Part shown: positions 7,959 through 17,055 of the stretch, piece by piece
Numbering within the stretch: position 1 is the stretch's first letter
Layout: each line of letters opens with the position of its first letter
Source: Psychrobacter sp. P11G3
GTDB taxonomy: Bacteria; Pseudomonadota; Gammaproteobacteria; Pseudomonadales; Moraxellaceae
Length of the DNA: 64,000 nt
Assembly: GCF_001435845.1 (NCBI RefSeq)
Contig: NZ_CM003596.1
Coordinates: 1,550,001-1,614,000 of the forward strand
Direction of reading: 5' to 3'
The notes under the pieces: generated by a model
What the model saw: the letters and a program-made list of their open reading frames with translations, nothing else
Database searches by the model: none
Told to the model about the DNA's origin: nothing
Program-made: the position numbers and the translations under genes

Positions 7959-9053
7959 TTACTCTATCGGAGACGGCTTACCATGTGGGCTTGAGCGTAG
8001 ATATTGTTTAGGTGCTTTGACGGTTGCACCAAGCTCGGCCGCCGCATGCCAAGGCCAGTGCGGGTCATACAGGATGCCGCGTGCCAATGCAACCGCATCC
8101 GCTTGCTGCTCCGCAATGATGCTTTGCGCTTGCTCGGCTTCGGTGATTAAGCCCACTGCGACGACGGGTATATTGACGGCTTCTTTTATGGCGGTTGCAA
8201 AAGGCACTTGGAAGTTAGGCTCTACAGGGATCTGCTGGTCTGGGCTAAGTCCTGCGGTGCTCACATGGATATAATCACAGCCTAACGCCTCCAAAGCTTT
8301 AGCCAGCTCAATCGTTTGGTTGAGGTCCCAGCCGCCTTCAACCCAATCGGTTGCAGACACACGCACACCTACGGGCTTTTTGTTTGAAAACTCAGCTCGA
8401 ACCGCTGTAAACACCTCAAGTAACAAGCGCATTCTATTCTCAAGGTTACCGCCGTACTGATCTTCACGGTTATTAGAAAGTGGCGACAAAAACTGATGCA
8501 ATAGATAACCGTGTGCCCCATGAAGTTCAATTAAATCAAGGCCCAGAGCATCAGCGCGTTTTGCCGCATTCACAAAATCACTTACTAGCGCATCAATGTC
8601 ATTTTGATCCATTGCTGTGGGTACAGTAGAGTTTTCGTCATAGGCAAGCGCCGATGGTGCGATCGTTTGCCAGCCATTTACCTCATCAGGGGCAATCGAA
8701 CCGCCGCCGTCCCATGGTTTTTCAGTTGATGCTTTACGCCCAGCATGGGCAAGTTGTACGCCTATTGGCATAGGACTGTACTGCCTGATTGCTGTTAGCG
8801 TTTTATCCAGTGCCGCTTGCGTCCTGTCATCCCATAATCCCAAATCAGCATAGCTGATACGCCCTTGTGGATTGACCGCAGTCGCTTCTAAAATAAGTAG
8901 TCCTGCGCCGCTCAAACTCATTTGGCCCAAATGGATCGTATGCCAATCACTTGCCGCGCCATCGTTGGCAGAGTATTGGCACATGGGTGCGATGATAATA
9001 CGGTTATCTAATGTGAGTTGCCCAAGTTTCAAAGGCGAAAAAAGCTGGCTCAT
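7959..9053 (-). CDS. NADH:flavin oxidoreductase, YqjM/XenA-type old yellow enzyme
   Basis: A 364-residue FMN-dependent ene-reductase that reduces activated C=C bonds with NAD(P)H. Family marks: N-terminal FSPLKLGQLTLDNRIIIAPM, Cys25 in APMCQYSA (the redox-tuning cysteine of the YqjM/XenA class), GVQLAHAGRKAS, the substrate-binding pair H178/H181 in ELHGAHGYLLHQFLSP, SNNREDQYGG, and the C-terminal FMN-binding DAVALARGILYDPHWPWHAA. Length matches the thermophilic-like OYE class. GAGG lies about 7 bases before the ATG. Single gene, convergent with the HEPN-like gene. Confidence 0.92.
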   Translation of the reverse strand: MSQLFSPLKLGQLTLDNRIIIAPMCQYSANDGAASDWHTIHLGQMSLSGAGLLILEATAVNPQGRISYADLGLWDDRTQAALDKTLTAIRQYSPMPIGVQLAHAGRKASTEKPWDGGGSIAPDEVNGWQTIAPSALAYDENSTVPTAMDQNDIDALVSDFVNAAKRADALGLDLIELHGAHGYLLHQFLSPLSNNREDQYGGNLENRMRLLLEVFTAVRAEFSNKKPVGVRVSATDWVEGGWDLNQTIELAKALEALGCDYIHVSTAGLSPDQQIPVEPNFQVPFATAIKEAVNIPVVAVGLITEAEQAQSIIAEQQADAVALARGILYDPHWPWHAAAELGATVKAPKQYLRSSPHGKPSPIE

Positions 9054-9203
9054 GGTGAATCCTCAACAAACACGTCTAAAGGCACTGAAAATAAAAAGAC
9101 ACGTAACATAAAATGCAAAAGCGATATAAATGACTTATATGATTACCGCTTGAATAGTTGGTGGAGATGAATCTTTATTCTTATAGGGCACATTTGAGTG
9201 ATG

Positions 9204-10079
9204 CTAGCTAATATACAAATTACTCTCAATCATATTTTTCATATGTAGTAGGCGAGGGGCAATGTCTTCTTCTAGTTTGGTACGACTAAGGATAAAGCTT
9301 GGTGCGCCGCAGTTAAAAGTGAGCAAGCCTTCTGTCGGGTGCATCAGCGCAATGGCTACCGCATTGACATCCTTTTGCCATTCACTAATTGAAAAACAAT
9401 AACCATAGTCTTCATAGTCTTGAAAGGCTTTATCTAATCCTCGTCTAATCTTTAGCCAATCATCTTTATACTTACTACGAATCGCATTAAGAATAAACTC
9501 TTGCTCAGCAGATGGCATACTCGCCAAGCAAGCTCTCCCCATCGAACTTAGATGAATAGGCAAATAAGAGCCGACATTGCGTTGCATAGTCGTCGTCCCT
9601 TGGCCTTGCACAACGTTGAGATAGACCATCATTAGTCGATCACGAGTAGCCATGGCAACAGCGCTATTGGCATAATCTGCTAGCTCTTCCATATAAGGAG
9701 TCGCAAGGTTATTGATAGAGATATTGGTCATCATGGTATAACCAAAACTTAGTACCCCTGTCGAGAGCTGGTACTTACTACTATTGGTCGATTGCTTTAA
9801 ATATCCCAATTTGACCAATGTATAGGTCAGACGAGTGATGGTTCCTTTAGGAAGTCCTGTTAGCTGACTTAGGTCTTGGTTGCCTAGATAAGGCCGCTGC
9901 GGGGTAAAACAACGCAGCAGCTCTAATCCTCGAGCCAATGCTGTGACAAACTGTCTGTCGTTTTTATCTCTCATCTCTGCAATGGGTTCTAACAATTCAA
10001 TATGCATCTCATTGTTAGTGTCTTCATCGGCAAGGGTATCATTAGTCATATGTCGTCTATTATCCCCAATCAAATTCAT
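9204..10079 (-). CDS. IclR-family transcriptional regulator of the beta-oxidation cluster
   Basis: A 291-residue regulator. After a polar 35-residue leader comes the winged helix-turn-helix (FVTALARGLELLRCFTPQRP, then LPKGTITRLTYTLVKLGYL), then an IclR ligand-binding domain. The sequence is of the PcaR/PcaU/PobR type that governs aromatic or dicarboxylic acid catabolism. An internal ATG at 10049 is an alternative start. It lies downstream of the MFS gene on the same strand. A 14-bp sequence in its upstream region (10229-10242) is repeated in the divergent promoter at 13 kb, suggesting that it controls both itself and the catabolic genes. Confidence 0.88.
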   Translation of the reverse strand: MNLIGDNRRHMTNDTLADEDTNNEMHIELLEPIAEMRDKNDRQFVTALARGLELLRCFTPQRPYLGNQDLSQLTGLPKGTITRLTYTLVKLGYLKQSTNSSKYQLSTGVLSFGYTMMTNISINNLATPYMEELADYANSAVAMATRDRLMMVYLNVVQGQGTTTMQRNVGSYLPIHLSSMGRACLASMPSAEQEFILNAIRSKYKDDWLKIRRGLDKAFQDYEDYGYCFSISEWQKDVNAVAIALMHPTEGLLTFNCGAPSFILSRTKLEEDIAPRLLHMKNMIESNLYIS

Positions 10080-10228
10080 ACAAGCGTTATAAAATCACAA
10101 AACTTTATTATTCATAGCATTCTGTGAGCTAATATCAGCCCACAGTTACCCACTGTCTCTTTGATTATATTATATCAATTTACTTTCACATTCTCATTCT
10201 CAGCATAGCATAACGAGAAACTATTGTT

Positions 10229-10242
10229 TCGCTATGCGGTAT
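10229..10242. promoter_or_regulatory. Putative IclR operator upstream of the iclR gene
   Basis: TCGCTATGCGGTAT here is identical to the reverse complement of 13066-13079 in the acd/ech divergent promoter. It lies 150 bases before the regulator's start and just after the MFS stop, consistent with autoregulation. It is also part of a larger imperfect hairpin with GCATAG at 10203-10208. Confidence 0.55.
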
Positions 10243-10275
10243 GAACGGTAGTAATAGCCGTTACAAGAGGTATGG

Positions 10276-11541
10276 TTAGGCTTCTTGTGGATCGTACTGC
10301 TTTTCTTTAATGAACAAAGTAGGGATAAGACCACATAAGAAATATGCACCTGCCATAAGTAATAAACCTGCGCCGATAGAGTTATGCATGGCCATATAAC
10401 CAATGGCAACAGGAGCAATCACAGAGCCAAGCCGTCCAATGTTAAATGCACCACCGATAGCAGTACCTCGGATAGCAGTAGGGAAACTTTCGGTTAGATA
10501 GGTGGCATTAATGGCATAGGGGATACCATATAAGAAACCAAAGGTGATCATTAACCAACCGATATTTTCTGGAGTATGCATATATACTAGAATAGGAATA
10601 AACAATGCGGTGCCCATCGTACCAAAGGCAAATACTATCTTACGCCCAATTTTATCAGCCATGAATCCAGCCACGACTTTGGCAAACATCATAGTCAGGT
10701 ACGTTCCCGCCATATACAGTGCCATTTCTTTGAACTTGATACCCAATTCAGTTTCTAGATAAGAAGGTAGCCAGTTGCTGACACCAAAATAGCCGAATAA
10801 CAAAAGTCCTGAGCTCATTGACCATAGGATAAACATGATACGGTGTTTCGGATTTTCCATTATCGCTTTGTATGGGTTCTCTGCTTTTTTGAGAGTATCT
10901 AGTGCGCCGCTCAGTTTTAGTGCTCGAGCGTCTTTCCAAGACTGGGGTTCAGGGACTAAAAAGTACATTGATACTGCCAAAAGTATCGGCAAAAACGTCA
11001 GTAGATATAGTGTACGCCAACCATAGCTAGGGATGATCCAAGCGGATACACTGGTGATAACCAATGAGCCTAAAGTAAAACCAGTCATTAATGCAGCAAG
11101 GACGGTGGTTCGATGCTTGGTAGGTACCATCTCTGACATAAGCGTATTGGTAGCGATATAAAGACTACCAAGCCCCAAGCAGGCAATAACCCGCAGCGTG
11201 ACAAACTGCTCATAGCTCTGCACCAATCCACTAAAACCAGACAATATAGAGAACATGCCAGTCGCAAGGACGATGACACGTACTCGGCCAAAGCGATCGC
11301 AAGCCCAACCACCAAAAAACCCACCGATTGCCATCCCAAATAACGACCAACTGCCTAGAGCGCCAGCTTGTACATTGGTCAGTGCAAACTCTAGTTTTAG
11401 GCTGGATAAGGTAAAGGCAAGAATACCGATATCAGCCCCATCACATAGTAAAACTAAAAAACAAAAAACGAAGGCCAGTTTCCAAGGTTGTTTTTGGGTG
11501 GAGCTCATACTTGGATCTGCAGTTATAGCGACACTTTTCAC
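10276..11541 (-). CDS. MFS transporter, aromatic/dicarboxylic acid:H+ symporter type
   Basis: A 421-residue, 12-helix major facilitator. The first helix carries DGADIGILAFTLSSLKLEF, similar to the D-G-x-D signature of AAHS-type acid transporters. The loop 2-3 motif GGWACDRFGRVRV and the loop 8-9 motif FMADKIGRKIV are present. The GTG start is preceded by AAGGA nine bases upstream. Positioned between the IclR regulator and the acyl-CoA dehydrogenase, in the place DcaK occupies in Acinetobacter dicarboxylate clusters, it probably imports the acid degraded by the adjacent enzymes. Confidence 0.85.
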   Translation of the reverse strand: MKSVAITADPSMSSTQKQPWKLAFVFCFLVLLCDGADIGILAFTLSSLKLEFALTNVQAGALGSWSLFGMAIGGFFGGWACDRFGRVRVIVLATGMFSILSGFSGLVQSYEQFVTLRVIACLGLGSLYIATNTLMSEMVPTKHRTTVLAALMTGFTLGSLVITSVSAWIIPSYGWRTLYLLTFLPILLAVSMYFLVPEPQSWKDARALKLSGALDTLKKAENPYKAIMENPKHRIMFILWSMSSGLLLFGYFGVSNWLPSYLETELGIKFKEMALYMAGTYLTMMFAKVVAGFMADKIGRKIVFAFGTMGTALFIPILVYMHTPENIGWLMITFGFLYGIPYAINATYLTESFPTAIRGTAIGGAFNIGRLGSVIAPVAIGYMAMHNSIGAGLLLMAGAYFLCGLIPTLFIKEKQYDPQEA

Positions 11542-11627
11542 AATTTATATCCTTAACGTTGTGAGAATGAAAAACTAATTTAATGCGTAGTGGTAAAAAT
11601 AGAGAGGAACGGTATCAGCATCCTAGC

Positions 11628-11636
11628 AAATACCGC
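11628..11636. promoter_or_regulatory. Possible IclR half-site before the MFS gene
   Basis: AAATACCGC in the gap between the acyl-CoA dehydrogenase stop and the MFS start equals one arm of the palindrome at 13061-13087. The opposite arm is poorly conserved, so this may be a weak site or chance. Confidence 0.25.
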
Positions 11637-11669
11637 CGTGCATTTTGGTGATTGAAAAAGTGGTAGGGA

Positions 11670-12824
11670 TTATTCGCTGGCTTCTTTAATCATATTGCGG
11701 GCAATGATGACTTGCTGAATTTGTGTGGTACCTTCATACAAACGATATAGACGTACATCACGATAAAAACGTTCAATACCGTAGTCTGCGATATAACCGG
11801 CACCGCCATGAATTTGTACCGCTCTATCAGCAACACGGCCACACATCTCAGTGGCAAACATTTTGGCGCATGAGGATTCGGTAACGACGTCTTTGCCTTC
11901 GTCACGCAGACGTGCAGCGTCTAGCACCATGGATTTGGCGGCATAGATTTCTGCTTTTGAATCAGCAAGCATGCCTTGGATAAGCTGAAAGCTAGCAATC
12001 GGTTGACCGAATTGCTTACGTTCGACGGCATAGTTGAGTGCATCATTCAGCATGCGAGTAGCAGCTCCAGTACTGGCTGCTGCAATATGCAAGCGCCCTT
12101 TATCAAGAACTTTCATAGCCGTTTTAAAGCCAACACCCTCAACACCGCCGATGAGTGCATCCGCTGGTACGACGCAATTATCAAAGATCACATCACAAGT
12201 ATGCGCGCCTTTTTGGCCCATTTTTTTGTCAATTTTGCCCAAAGTAATACCAGGCGTGTCACTCTCCACAATAAATGCTGAAATACCGCCAGAGCGCTTG
12301 TTTTGTGGATCAGTACGTGCCATGACAGTGAATACGCCAGCCTGCGGGGCATTGGTGATATAGCGCTTGGTACCATTGATGATATAAGTATCACCATCCT
12401 TAATAGCGGTCGTTTTCAATGAGGCGGCATCTGATCCTGACTCCGGCTCGGTCAAACAGAATGAACCGATGATTTCACCACTGGCCAACCGAGGTAGATA
12501 CTTCTGCTTTTGTGCTTCAGTGCCATCAATCACTAGGCCAGATGAGCCAATACCATTATTTGTCCCTATTAATGAGCGAAACGCAGGGGAGGTACGTCCT
12601 AACTCAAATGCCAGCGTAACTTCTTCTTCCATAGTGACACCAAGTCCACCGTACTCTTCGGGTATGGTCAGTCCAAAAAGCCCTAATTCTCGCATTTGCT
12701 CAATGATCTCTTCTGGAAGGCGGTCATTTTCGGCAACCCAATGTTCCATAGGGACAAGTTGATCGTTGACGAAGTTACGAATGGTTTGGGTGATGTGGTC
12801 GAGGGTCTCTTTATCTCTAATCAT
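11670..12824 (-). CDS. Acyl-CoA dehydrogenase (DcaA-like)
   Basis: A 384-residue FAD flavoenzyme that introduces the trans-2,3 double bond into an acyl-CoA. Visible marks: the N-terminal helical domain, GSFCLTEPESGSDAASLKTTA (FAD/substrate loop), the middle beta domain with GTKRYITNAPQAGVF, RKQFGQPIASFQLIQGMLAD, and C-terminal YRLYEGTTQIQQV with the catalytic Glu. AAGGAAG six bases upstream fixes the start at 12824 rather than the ATG 12 codons earlier. It is divergent from the enoyl-CoA hydratase and shares its operator-bearing promoter. In this context it probably acts on adipyl-CoA or a related dicarboxyl-CoA. Confidence 0.88.
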   Translation of the reverse strand: MIRDKETLDHITQTIRNFVNDQLVPMEHWVAENDRLPEEIIEQMRELGLFGLTIPEEYGGLGVTMEEEVTLAFELGRTSPAFRSLIGTNNGIGSSGLVIDGTEAQKQKYLPRLASGEIIGSFCLTEPESGSDAASLKTTAIKDGDTYIINGTKRYITNAPQAGVFTVMARTDPQNKRSGGISAFIVESDTPGITLGKIDKKMGQKGAHTCDVIFDNCVVPADALIGGVEGVGFKTAMKVLDKGRLHIAAASTGAATRMLNDALNYAVERKQFGQPIASFQLIQGMLADSKAEIYAAKSMVLDAARLRDEGKDVVTESSCAKMFATEMCGRVADRAVQIHGGAGYIADYGIERFYRDVRLYRLYEGTTQIQQVIIARNMIKEASE

Positions 12825-12953
12825 ATGAATCTTCCTTGTTTGATTGATGCCTAATATCAATATCGGCTCTGTGACTGTGCTAAATAATGTGACGTCCTTG
12901 GATAAACAGCATAATCGATGAATTATTAAATTACAATAGTTTTGGTTTAAAAA

Positions 12954-12966
12954 ACCGCATTGCGGT
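12954..12966. promoter_or_regulatory. Putative IclR operator 1 in the acd/ech divergent promoter
   Basis: A perfect 13-bp palindrome, ACCGCA-T-TGCGGT, followed by ATTTATATAATTTAATA, inside the 329-base intergenic region between the divergent acyl-CoA dehydrogenase and enoyl-CoA hydratase genes. It shares the GCGGTAT core with the sites at 13061 and 10229. Confidence 0.6.
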
Positions 12967-13060
12967 ATTTATATAATTTAATACAACCTTTTATCCCGAT
13001 TTTATTCTAAATTATCTATTTTTTCTACTTCACAAACCAAAATAAACAGTATATATTGAT

Positions 13061-13087
13061 ATTAAATACCGCATAGCGATATTTAAT
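13061..13087. promoter_or_regulatory. Putative IclR operator 2 in the acd/ech divergent promoter
   Basis: A near-perfect dyad with 12-base arms: ATTAAATACCGC, a 3-base centre ATA, and GCGATATTTAAT, one mismatch. It lies 67 bases before the hydratase start, a plausible activator or repressor position. Its central 14 bases recur upstream of the iclR gene. Confidence 0.65.
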
Positions 13088-13153
13088 ATTTAAAATAAAT
13101 GCTTTGCTAGAGTGTTTGTACTTTATACAAAAATGATGTTTAAGGAGTCGATC

Positions 13154-13930
13154 ATGGAAGAGCCGCTCATTATTTGTGAGAAAAAAGGAGAGGGCGTGAG
13201 TGTCGTTAGACTTAATCGCCCCAAAGTGCGCAATGCACTAAACAGTGAGCTACGCCAACAAATGGCAGACCTGTTCATTCAATTAAATGATGACTCACAA
13301 ACCAAAGCGATCGTCCTTACTGGTGGTGACAAGGTGTTTGCCGCTGGTGCGGATATCAACGATTTTTTGACTACTAGCACAGTGGATATGTACTTGCGTC
13401 ATAGTGAACGCTATTGGAATGCCATCACTAACTGCCGAAAGCCTATTATTGCTGCCGTCAATGGTTACGCTCTGGGCGGTGGCTGTGAGTTGGCCATGCA
13501 TGCTGACATCATCATCGCAGGCAAGTCTGCCAAATTTGGTCAACCCGAAATCAAGATAGGACTCATGCCAGGTGCTGGCGGAACGCAGCGTTTGTTTCGC
13601 GCGATTGGCAAACATAAGGCCATGAAAATGGTACTAACGGGCGATATGATCAGCGCTGATGAGGCGGACACAATGGGGCTGGTATCTGAAGTCGTTGAAG
13701 ATGAGGCTACTATCACACGTGCCATTGAGATTGCTGAGCAGCTATCACATTACTCTCCCATTGCCTTAGCGCAAATCAAAGAAGTGGCAAATCTAGGTGT
13801 TGATATGCCCTTAGAAGGTGCATTGGCTTTAGAGCGTAAGGCTTTCCAGATTTTGTTCAATACTCACGACCAAAAAGAAGGCGCTAAAGCCTTCTTAGAA
13901 AAGCGTCCTGCGGAGTACAAAGGGCATTAA
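13154..13930 (+). CDS. Enoyl-CoA hydratase, PaaF/DcaE type
   Basis: A 258-residue crotonase hydrating a 2,3-dehydroacyl-CoA. Visible: oxyanion-hole segments AAGADINDF and GYALGGGCELAMHADIII, catalytic Glu in FGQPEIKIGLMPGAGGTQRL. The position of the second crotonase glutamate is Lys (KAMKMVLTG), as in PaaF-type 2,3-dehydroadipyl-CoA hydratases. The C-terminal EGAKAFLEKRPAEYKGH also fits PaaF. AAGGAG six bases upstream sets the start at 13154. First gene of the rightward catabolic run. Confidence 0.88.
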   Translation: MEEPLIICEKKGEGVSVVRLNRPKVRNALNSELRQQMADLFIQLNDDSQTKAIVLTGGDKVFAAGADINDFLTTSTVDMYLRHSERYWNAITNCRKPIIAAVNGYALGGGCELAMHADIIIAGKSAKFGQPEIKIGLMPGAGGTQRLFRAIGKHKAMKMVLTGDMISADEADTMGLVSEVVEDEATITRAIEIAEQLSHYSPIALAQIKEVANLGVDMPLEGALALERKAFQILFNTHDQKEGAKAFLEKRPAEYKGH

Positions 13931-14045
13931 TCCCTAGCCGCGTTAATTCATAAGCACGTGAATTCAGAGCCACATTGTGATCGCTTTTGAAGCAAGTTAT
14001 CACCTTTGAACCGAAATTTCATAGCAAACTATGTAGAGAGTTATT

Positions 14046-15611
14046 ATGACTGTGAACACAATCGCCATTATCGGCACTGGTATTATGGGCATGGGTATTG
14101 CTCAAATTGCTGCTCAAGCTGGTATCCAAGTACTTTTATATGACGCCAAATCAGGCGCTGCTGAACAAGGACGACAATCCTTGCAAAGTACCCTAGAAAA
14201 ACTCACTGCTAAAGGTAAGTTTACCGATGAGCAGCTACAGGATACTTTAAGTAATTTGACGGTACTACAGGAGCTTAGCCAAATTGCGACTGCTGAGATA
14301 GTGGTTGAAGCCATTATCGAAAATCTAGACATTAAAAAACAGCTTTTTGCCCAGTTAGAAGGTGTGGTCACTGCCAATACTATTTTGGCGACCAATACCT
14401 CTTCCTTATCAGTGACCGCAATTGCTGCTGACTGTGATCACCCAGAACGAGTGGCAGGATTTCACTTCTTTAATCCAGTCCCTCTAATGAAAATTGTAGA
14501 GGTCATTCCAGGCCTGTCTACTCAACAATCAGTGGTTGACGTTCTCTCCGATTTGGCCAAACGTATGGGTCATCTAGGTGTGGTAGCAAAAGACACACCG
14601 GGTTTTATCGTCAATCATGGCGGTAGAGCGTACGGTACAGAAGCGTTAAAAATATTGGGTGAAGGGGTAACAACGTTTGAGAATATTGATCAAATTTTGC
14701 GTGAAGGCGCAGGATTTCGCATGGGGCCGTTTGAGCTGTTAGACCTCACTGGTATCGATGTATCGCACCCCGTGATGGAGTCGATTTACAATCAGTTCTA
14801 TCACGAAGCGCGCTATCGTCCACATCCATTGACCCGTCAAATGCTAGTAGGTAAAAAGCTTGGTCGTAAGGTTGGTGAAGGGTTTTATCACTATGAAAAC
14901 GGTCAGAAGTTGTCAGCAGCTACTGCACAAGATCAGTCGTCCGAAGCACTCATATCTGATGCCGTCATCACATCAGTTTGGGTTGGCGCTGATCTGGCAG
15001 AAGACAAAACTCAGCTGGTCGATTACCTAAAGTCTCAGGGTATCACTATTGATGACAACGACAAGCCAAACCCTGATAGTTTGGTTTTACTAGCACCCTA
15101 TGGCGAAGATACGACTAATGCTGCCATTCGTTATCAAGTTAATCCTAAGCAAGCCGTTGCCATTGATATGCTCACTGGACTAGCAAAGCATCGTACTTTG
15201 ATGCCAAGTCTCGTCACGCAGGAAACATTTATCGCACAAGCTTATGCATTATTCAGTAAGGGCTTGGCTGCCAGTGAGGCAACCACACAGCCTATGGTCG
15301 GTGCCACGCTGATTGCCGAAAGCATTGGCTTTGTGGCACAGCGTGTGATCGCTATGGTAATTAACCTTGGTTGTGACATTGCTATGCAAGGGATTGCTTC
15401 ACCTGAGGACATCGATAATGCTGTCAAGCTTGGGCTAGGTTATCCATATGGTCCTATCTCTTGGGGCGATCATCTTGGCGCCTCGCGTGTATTGCTTATT
15501 TTAGAGCGTATCTACGGGCTGACAGGTGACCCACGTTACCGTCCAAGCCCTTGGCTGCAGCGCCGTGCCAAGCTTGATGTGTCATTGTTTACTCAGCAAA
15601 TCACTTACTAA
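14046..15611 (+). CDS. 3-hydroxyacyl-CoA dehydrogenase, PaaH/DcaH type
   Basis: A 521-residue NAD-dependent enzyme oxidising 3-hydroxyacyl-CoA (in this pathway 3-hydroxyadipyl-CoA) to the 3-oxo form. The N-terminal Rossmann motif is IAIIGTGIMGMGIAQIAAQAG; then ATNTSSLSVTAIA, the catalytic-His segment HPERVAGFHFFNPVPLMKIVEVI, KDTPGFIVNHGGRAYGTEAL and C-terminal HAD domain repeats (GRKVGEGFYHYENG; a second pseudo-repeat ends GLGYPYGPISWGDHLG). The long two-repeat form is that of PaaH. It lies between the hydratase and the thiolase. Confidence 0.9.
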   Translation: MTVNTIAIIGTGIMGMGIAQIAAQAGIQVLLYDAKSGAAEQGRQSLQSTLEKLTAKGKFTDEQLQDTLSNLTVLQELSQIATAEIVVEAIIENLDIKKQLFAQLEGVVTANTILATNTSSLSVTAIAADCDHPERVAGFHFFNPVPLMKIVEVIPGLSTQQSVVDVLSDLAKRMGHLGVVAKDTPGFIVNHGGRAYGTEALKILGEGVTTFENIDQILREGAGFRMGPFELLDLTGIDVSHPVMESIYNQFYHEARYRPHPLTRQMLVGKKLGRKVGEGFYHYENGQKLSAATAQDQSSEALISDAVITSVWVGADLAEDKTQLVDYLKSQGITIDDNDKPNPDSLVLLAPYGEDTTNAAIRYQVNPKQAVAIDMLTGLAKHRTLMPSLVTQETFIAQAYALFSKGLAASEATTQPMVGATLIAESIGFVAQRVIAMVINLGCDIAMQGIASPEDIDNAVKLGLGYPYGPISWGDHLGASRVLLILERIYGLTGDPRYRPSPWLQRRAKLDVSLFTQQITY

Positions 15612-15683
15612 TTTGAACGACAAAATATGGTTGTTAAACCATAAAACCATTATTCAGAGTTAAAAATACGACAAGGAAACGTT

Positions 15684-16886
15684 ATGTTAGATGCCTATAT
15701 TTATGATGGATTAAGAAGTCCTTTTGGTCGATATGTTGGCGCATTAGCAACCGTACGTGCTGATGATTTGGTTGCTACCGTGATGAAAGCGTTGGTCGAA
15801 AAGCACCAACTATCTGCTGATATCTTTGATGAAGTGTTGCTAGGCAGCGCTAACCAAGCAGGCGAGGACTCTCGCAATATCGCGCGTAACGCGGCTCTGT
15901 TAGCAGGGTTGGATGTCACTACCCCAGGTCAGACAGTCAACCGTCTATGTGCATCAGGTCTGTCTACTGTTGTCGATGCTGCTCGCAGTATTACGTGCAA
16001 CGAAGGGGATATTATTTTAGCAGGTGGTGTGGAGTCGATGACGCGTGCACCGTTTGTATTTGCCAAGACAGAACAGCCTTTTAGCCGTGACTTCAAAGTA
16101 TTTGATACGACTATCGGTAGCCGTTTCCCCAACCCGAAGATTATTGAGCAGTTCGGCAGTGATACCATGCCGCAGACGGGCGATAATGTCGCGCAGAAGT
16201 ATGGTATTACGCGAGAGGAAGCCGATAAGTTTGCAGCCGCATCGCAAGCCAAGTACCAAGCTGCCAAGCAAGCAGGGTTTTTTGACGATGAAATAACCCC
16301 TATTACCGTACCCCAAGGTAAGAAATTGCCCACAAAAACAGTCACGGAAGATGAGCATCCTCGTGCCAGCTCCAACATTGAAGCACTACAAAAGCTCAAG
16401 CCTTTAAACAAAGATGGAGTCGTCACCGCAGGTAATGCGTCTGGCATCAATGATGGTGCTGCCGCGCTTATCATTGGTTCAAAGCAAGCAGAGAAAAAGC
16501 TAGGTTTTAAACCGATTGCCAAGATCCTATCATCAGGTGCAATGGGTGTTGAACCCAACATCATGGGCGTAGGTCCTGTTGAAGCAATTAAGCTAGCACT
16601 AAAGCGTGCGAATCTGACCCTCGAGGACATGTCTGTCATTGAGATCAATGAAGCTTTTGCTTCTCAAGTGCTTGGCTGCCTAAAAGGGTTGGATATTGAT
16701 TTTGATGATAAGCGTGTCAATCCCAATGGTGGCGCCATCGCTGTCGGCCATCCGCTTGGCGCATCAGGTGCCAGAATTGCCTTGAGTACCGCTCGAGAGC
16801 TACAGCGCACAGGTGGCAAATATGCCGTGGTTAGCTTATGTATTGGTATTGGGCAAGGGCTTGCCATGGTGATAGAACGCGTTTGA
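15684..16886 (+). CDS. Thiolase, 3-oxoadipyl-CoA type (PcaF/PaaJ/DcaF)
   Basis: A 400-residue thiolase cleaving a 3-oxoacyl-CoA with CoA. The N-terminus DGLRSPFGRYVGALATVRADDL resembles the 3-oxoadipyl-CoA thiolase signature rather than the acetoacetyl-CoA type. Catalytic Cys89 is in NRLCASGLST, the general-base His in GGAIAVGHPLGASGAR, and the second Cys in SLCIGIGQG. AAGGAAA precedes the ATG. In context it ends the beta-oxidation of an adipate-like chain, giving acetyl-CoA and succinyl-CoA. Confidence 0.88.
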   Translation: MLDAYIYDGLRSPFGRYVGALATVRADDLVATVMKALVEKHQLSADIFDEVLLGSANQAGEDSRNIARNAALLAGLDVTTPGQTVNRLCASGLSTVVDAARSITCNEGDIILAGGVESMTRAPFVFAKTEQPFSRDFKVFDTTIGSRFPNPKIIEQFGSDTMPQTGDNVAQKYGITREEADKFAAASQAKYQAAKQAGFFDDEITPITVPQGKKLPTKTVTEDEHPRASSNIEALQKLKPLNKDGVVTAGNASGINDGAAALIIGSKQAEKKLGFKPIAKILSSGAMGVEPNIMGVGPVEAIKLALKRANLTLEDMSVIEINEAFASQVLGCLKGLDIDFDDKRVNPNGGAIAVGHPLGASGARIALSTARELQRTGGKYAVVSLCIGIGQGLAMVIERV

Positions 16887-17055
16887 GACTCAAAAGCAAG
16901 CTCGCCCCATTACTGATTATAGTTGATTCAATTTAGAAGAGATGCAAGGCAACCGAGCGCAGATGTAACTGTGATACTTCAAGTGAGGTTAACGCTGTCA
17001 CTCTTTTACAGAGGATTGACTATATCAAGGACAATTTATTATCAAGGAAGATACC

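Noticed and set aside
13940..13970. Imperfect palindrome AATTCA...TGAATT between the hydratase and dehydrogenase genes
   Set aside because: Short arms, no T-run and no repeat of the motif elsewhere in the cluster; not strong enough to call a site or terminator.
16017..16358. 113-codon minus-strand frame in the thiolase
   Set aside because: Shadow of the thiolase gene in another frame.
15929..16648. 239-codon minus-strand frame
   Set aside because: It is antisense to the thiolase, which is fully explained by family motifs; no ribosome binding site and no recognisable domain.
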